In this document: positions 60,068 through 64,000 of the stretch, piece after piece
Position numbering within the stretch: the first letter of the stretch is position 1
Layout: each line of letters opens with the position of its first letter
From: Syngnathus acus
Lineage: Eukaryota > Chordata > Actinopteri > Syngnathiformes > Syngnathidae
Direction of reading: 5' to 3'
Length of the DNA stretch: 64,000 nucleotides
Assembly (NCBI RefSeq): GCF_901709675.1
Contig: NC_051095.1
Span: 17,160,456 to 17,224,455 of the forward strand
Translations under genes and position numbers: made by a program
The notes under the pieces: model-generated
Seen by the model: the letters and a program-made list of their open reading frames with translations, nothing else
What the model was told of the DNA's origin: nothing
Databases searched by the model: none

Positions 60068-63000
60068 TTAAGCCTCGACAGCCGCTTGGCCGTTGCTCTG
60101 GTGCTTGTAACCGTTGGCCTCCGCCTGGTTGAGCGCTTGCATCTCCTGGCCGGTGGCCCTCTTGTCTCGGGCCTCTTTCTCCCTGATCAGGGATCTGCGG
60201 TGGAAAAACAGGTAACCAGGCAACAGGAAGCCGGCCAATGAGAGGATCAGGAGGCCCACGTTGATCTGATTGGATAACGGAAATGTTTCTGTGAGTGCAC
60301 CGATTCGCAACCTTTATTGAGCCACCATTAGAAAAACAAATTCCCACAGCAGATGTAAAAAAATATAAAATAGATGTTCAGGTTTGTAATGAAACTTCTG
60401 CCACCTAGTGGAAGAGTATTTATTCTGCCTGTCACTATACATTGCTAGCATAGGTAGATTGAAGACAGATCAAAGTCAATTTCGAATAGCATATTGACTT
60501 TTTAACACCACAGGGAACTGCATTTTGTCAGTTCAACAGAAATAACTAACATGAATGTATGGGGCATTGTTTTTTTTTTTTACATCTTAATTCCAAAGGA
60601 AATCGCAACCAAACATACCTCCTTTTCATTTCATACCACTTGTCCTTATTAGCTTCCTTGGATGTGCTAAAAGATGCTATGAATGCTTATTGGTGTAAAT
60701 GATGTGAAATGGTGGCTGTCCCATCCGTGTTTTACAACAAAGTCCTCACCCAGTGGGGGTTTCCTTGAAGGGGCCCAACCATGGCGATGAAGAGTGGCTG
60801 CTGGAGCAGGGCGACCACAGCGCTGATCATAGACTGGAGGCCAGTCAGTGTGCCGAAGTGGTTGGATGGGTAGCTATGATGGGAGAAACAGTGGATGGTT
60901 ACCGAAAGCTGAAAACAAAAGGAAGTATGGTATGAGGCGGGTGATAAAGAAGACTTGGATTCGATCATTTCAAGTTCAAAGAAGAACAGCTGTGGCAACA
61001 TTTCTGCCTTTACCAAGAGAAAAATGAATCACAGCTTTATCGTCACAATGCCGGATTTTTTTCAATTGACTGTTTTGACCCATTCATTTACCGTATTTTC
61101 CGCACTATAAAGCGCACCGGATTATAAGGCGCACCTTCAAGGAATGGCCCATTTTAAAACTTTGAATGAATGGCCCATTTTAAAACGTTGTCCACATATA
61201 AGGCGCACCGGATTATAAGGCGCACCTTCAATGAATGGCCCATTTTAAAACTTTGTCCATATATAAGATATATACATTTGGCCCGCGGGCCGGACTTTGG
61301 ACACGCCTGCTGTAGTGGCTCAATATTGGTCCATATATAAGGCGCACCTGATTATAAGGCGCACTGTCGGCTTTTGAGAAAATTGGAGGTTTTTAGGTGC
61401 GCCTCATAGTGCGGAAAATACGGTACACAATCCCGGCTCTAGAAAGTACACTCACACTGCAGCATAGAGGCCTCCGCAGCAGGAATGGATGAAGCCTCGG
61501 ACCATGGTGTGAAGGATGAAGGTCAGGATCTGGCAGACGGACGAACAAAGAAGTGAACATTGACGGCTGACTCCCTACATGCAACTTGCATTTGTTTCGC
61601 GCGTCTGCGCCACCTGTAGCGGCAGGCAGTTGATGAGGGAGCAGCAGCCGAAAACGATGAGCAGCAGGTTGGTGAGGATGAAGGCCCTCATGACGTTGGT
61701 CAGCTTCTGGATAGTGCGGTCTCGCTTGGGCCCACTGGGGGACATGGGCAGGCGTGTCAAAACCACCCACAACGCAGTCATTGTCATGACGGTCTAGCCA
61801 TTTGGCACTTTTGTTTTCTTGTTTATACTCTCAGTTTTAATTCATTTGGGAGTGTAAGACTGCATTTTCTCTGGACGGAAAATTTCCCCAAGATCCACTA
61901 CCTCTTTTCACTTCCCAGTGCAAGGGGTTTGTCCTCTTCACACTCCTTCATCTTCCAGTCCATGATGTAACCAATCAAAGGACACGTGACGAGGCACAGC
62001 AGCTGCAGGGTGCCGAAGATGGATGAGTAGAAGCTGACTGAAAGAGAGCGTAGAGTCAAAACGAGGTATTTATGTGGTGTGGCTGAAATCGAGCCACTGC
62101 TCACCTTTCTTTGCACTCTCAATCACCAACTCTTCGGATGCTGTAACGTGGGGGGGAAAAAAGCCAGTGGGTCATGTTAACTCGTCTTCTGGGACTGCGA
62201 GGAGGCACGGTGACACTCACGGTGTTCTTCGCCATGTGTCACCATGAACTCCAGCATCTTGTTCATGGCGCCCATGAAGAAGATGATTCTCAGCTGGGAC
62301 ATCCCCATTGTGACCAGACTCCACAGGAAGATGGGTGAGAAAACAGAGCGGCGGAAAGGAACAGTACCTTGAGAGAGGAGATGGACACTTTTTAATTGAA
62401 AGAGCAAATCAATTTCATTCTTACTGAACAATCAAATGAGATCCAAAAAAAGGTGTGGAATTTCTTCATGGCTAATTCGGAGACCACGCCAATAATGAAC
62501 ATCATTAAAAACTGTTACTTATTAGATTGCATCTGGGCGAAAGGTGATTCTGACTACTTGATTTGGATCACGTGTTTTTGACCTACTGGGCCCAACGTTG
62601 CCTCCATTGGGAAGTTTCTCCGCTGAGTGTTGGATTTCACCATTTTTTTCTCTCAGTCTCTCTTCAACAACCTTCTGGTCAGTTGACGGTGACACTTGCA
62701 GTGTGAGGATCTTACTGTGGCCCACAAAAACAATAGAAAATAATGTTGAGATCAAGTCATATTTGGAACTTGACACCACTCACTAACCTGTAATCTACTT
62801 CTTCGGGCGTCGGGAAACCTTCCGTGGGCCAGTTGAGGAAGCAGTTAACAAAGACAAACCCGGCGAGGCCTGCCCAGGACCACATGATCACCTTAAAGGA
62901 CACACCTGCATCATAGATGAGCTGGAGGGCAGAGAAAAAATCGAAATCACATCTGGGATTTTCATCCAAATACATCCCTCAAAAAAAATTCTTGGATTCT

Positions 63001-63173
63001 CAAAACATTAACTTGACCTTAAATACTCTTTGATACTATTGCATTTAATGCCAACATCTGTTAGTCATTTAGAAAGTTACCTTGACTCCAGGGAAGGTGA
63101 CGGCAGATGAGGCATACGAGCCAATCATTAGAGACATGATGGTGGAGCTCAGGGCACCAAACATATTTGGCAG
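60068..63173 (-). CDS. slc43a1: Solute carrier family 43 member 1 (LAT3-type amino-acid transporter), C-terminal 396 residues
   Basis: Ten exons, right to left: 63081-63173, 62788-62921, 62587-62714, 62221-62367, 62105-62140, 61902-62037, 61614-61734, 61456-61529, 60750-60873 and 60068-60265; the total is divisible by three, starting in phase 0. It is a sodium-independent carrier for large neutral amino acids (Leu, Ile, Val, Phe) in the plasma membrane. Signatures are [96 protein letters not shown] and [20 protein letters not shown] and synteny favour slc43a1 over slc43a2. Odd: [12 protein letters not shown] replaces the family FGNLRSTxxALM, so the conserved Arg before TM5 is lost. The N-terminal TM1-TM4 part (about 160 aa) should lie to the right, off the window. 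A MITE with CCGTA ends occupies one intron. Confidence 0.88.
60398..60411 (-). promoter_or_regulatory. CTCF-like motif
   Basis: On the minus strand it reads CCACTAGGTGGCAG, a full match to the CTCF core, in the last intron of slc43a1. It points left, towards the plus-oriented motif at 3197. Binding is not shown by sequence alone. Confidence 0.45.
61091..61423. mobile_element. 333-bp element, CCGTATTTTCCGCACTATAA termini, TA duplication
   Basis: Ends CCGTATTTTCCGCACTATAA and CATAGTGCGGAAAATACGG are inverted copies flanked by TA (61089-61090, 61424-61425). Several GGATTATAAGGCGCACC units lie inside, and a 47-bp segment with AATGGCCCATTTTAAAAC is repeated. Around 61277-61310, TTGGCCCGCGGGCCGGACTT is a piece of another common fish repeat, apparently nested. 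It is in an slc43a1 intron. Confidence 0.85.
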
Positions 63174-63303
63174 CTGGAAACACAGAAAAAGGACAAATCA
63201 AACAAATGTTGGGTCATGTATATTACAACCCAATGTCGCGTATATTATAACCCAAAAACAGACCCCCCCCTCTCTTTTGCTATCGCTCTCTCTCTCATTT
63301 CGG

Positions 63304-63317
63304 CCAGCAGGGGGCAG
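63304..63317 (+). promoter_or_regulatory. CTCF-like motif
   Basis: CCAGCAGGGGGCAG is a full match to the CTCF core, in plus orientation, 130 bp upstream of the first visible slc43a1 exon. With the minus-oriented site at 60398 it forms a divergent pair. Confidence 0.45.
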
Positions 63318-63928
63318 GCATCTTCTGTCTTACTTTCTGTTTGGCCAACATCTTTGACTGGTGTCTGAGAGCCAGACCGCACAATCCCTTTCCATGTGCA
63401 CTCAATTACACAGTGACGATGTCACTCATTTTCACACGAGTGCATTCGGTGTCATGAGGAATGAAAGCAGCAGACTTCTGACTTGACTGGATGTCGACCT
63501 CATACTCGTACAGACACAGACTAAGCTACACCTCCGCTCATTTTGCTTTTTCTAAAGGCTGGCACCAGGCACGAAGACATCACACATCAGGTTGACCTGT
63601 TTACAGTAATAAGCAGCTTAGCCCGCACGACAATGCCCCTATTGTGGCACTGGCACACTCAGTGTACTTTAATTACAAGTTTTCAGTGGGCCAATAACGA
63701 TTATGAGATCACATGTGGCGGATTGAAAGTATGCTGCCCTACAAGTTCAATTTTCTCTCCAACTAATTACCTCTGTGAAAACCCAACTGGGTTTTCCCTA
63801 TTCTTGATTTCATCAGAGAGTCCAGTCCCTCTTTTATTACACTGTCTTAGAAAACACAGTGTTAATTATGATTTAAAACAATTACTATTCTCCACAATCG
63901 TGCATCCAGTTGAAGCACGAGTACTCAC

Positions 63929-64000
63929 GAGGATCATGGGTGAGCTCGAGCCTACACTATTCGTCATCTTCCCAGTTTTTTTGGGCATAGGTTTTATGAG
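63929..64000 (-). CDS. Candidate exon in phase with slc43a1 (uncertain)
   Basis: On the minus strand the frame is open for 24 codons to the edge and ends at ATCCTC followed by GTGAGT (63923-63928), a strong donor in phase 0. That would join in frame to the slc43a1 exon at 63173. The encoded residues are polar (KKTGKMTNSVGSSSPMIL) and unlike the membrane segment expected there. It includes ATG codons that could start a shortened product. It may be an alternative first exon, an exon of another gene or chance. Confidence 0.2.

Larger units (their letters stand above)
63174..64000. other. slc43a1 intron / upstream sequence to the window edge
   Basis: This stretch holds a short CT run (63268-63295), the CTCF-like motif at 63304, and a candidate exon at the very edge (63929-64000). 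No segment encodes the expected preceding residues of the transporter (the TM4 region ending FTSLT), so that exon lies further right or has been replaced. Confidence 0.45.

Overview
The window is nuclear DNA from a ray-finned fish. The evidence is spliced genes with GT-AG introns, vertebrate-type proteins, a selenoprotein gene with a SECIS element, many tetranucleotide microsatellites and fish-type Tc1-like and hAT-like repeats. Genes are dense (ten in 64 kb) with mostly short introns, which suits a compact, probably percomorph, teleost genome. I cannot name the species.

Layout from left to right: smtnl1 (-, runs off the left edge), slc43a3 (+), rtn4rl2 (+), selenoh (+), clp1 (+), zdhhc5 (+), tmx2 (-), pmf1 (+), med19 (+), slc43a1 (-, runs off the right edge). 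I assembled exons by joining GT-AG bounded open segments so that phase is kept. All eight complete genes give a coding length divisible by three: slc43a3 489 aa, rtn4rl2 460, selenoh 128, clp1 441, zdhhc5 724, tmx2 304, pmf1 225, med19 245. Each is close to the length I recall for its human orthologue.

Nine of the ten genes belong to the conserved block that in human lies at 11q12.1 (SLC43A3, RTN4RL2, SLC43A1, SMTNL1, CLP1, ZDHHC5, MED19, TMX2, SELENOH), here in a shuffled order. The exception is pmf1, a kinetochore gene located elsewhere in human. It sits between tmx2 and med19 and shares a 183-bp head-to-head promoter with tmx2. The genes do not form one pathway. They cover muscle cytoskeleton, nucleobase and amino-acid transport, a neuronal surface receptor, a redox selenoprotein, mRNA 3'-end and tRNA processing, protein palmitoylation, an ER thioredoxin-like protein, kinetochore assembly and Mediator.

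Between and inside genes are microsatellites (a GATA/GACA compound array and a duplicated CTAT block), two hAT-like MITEs with terminal inverted repeats, Tc1-like copies, a tRNA-derived repeat and a LINE-type tail. There are also four elements sharing CCGT termini and a TA target duplication but differing in their subterminal repeats. CTCF-like motifs near both ends of the window point towards each other. I saw no CRISPR array, no rRNA, no intact tRNA and no clear new gene system.
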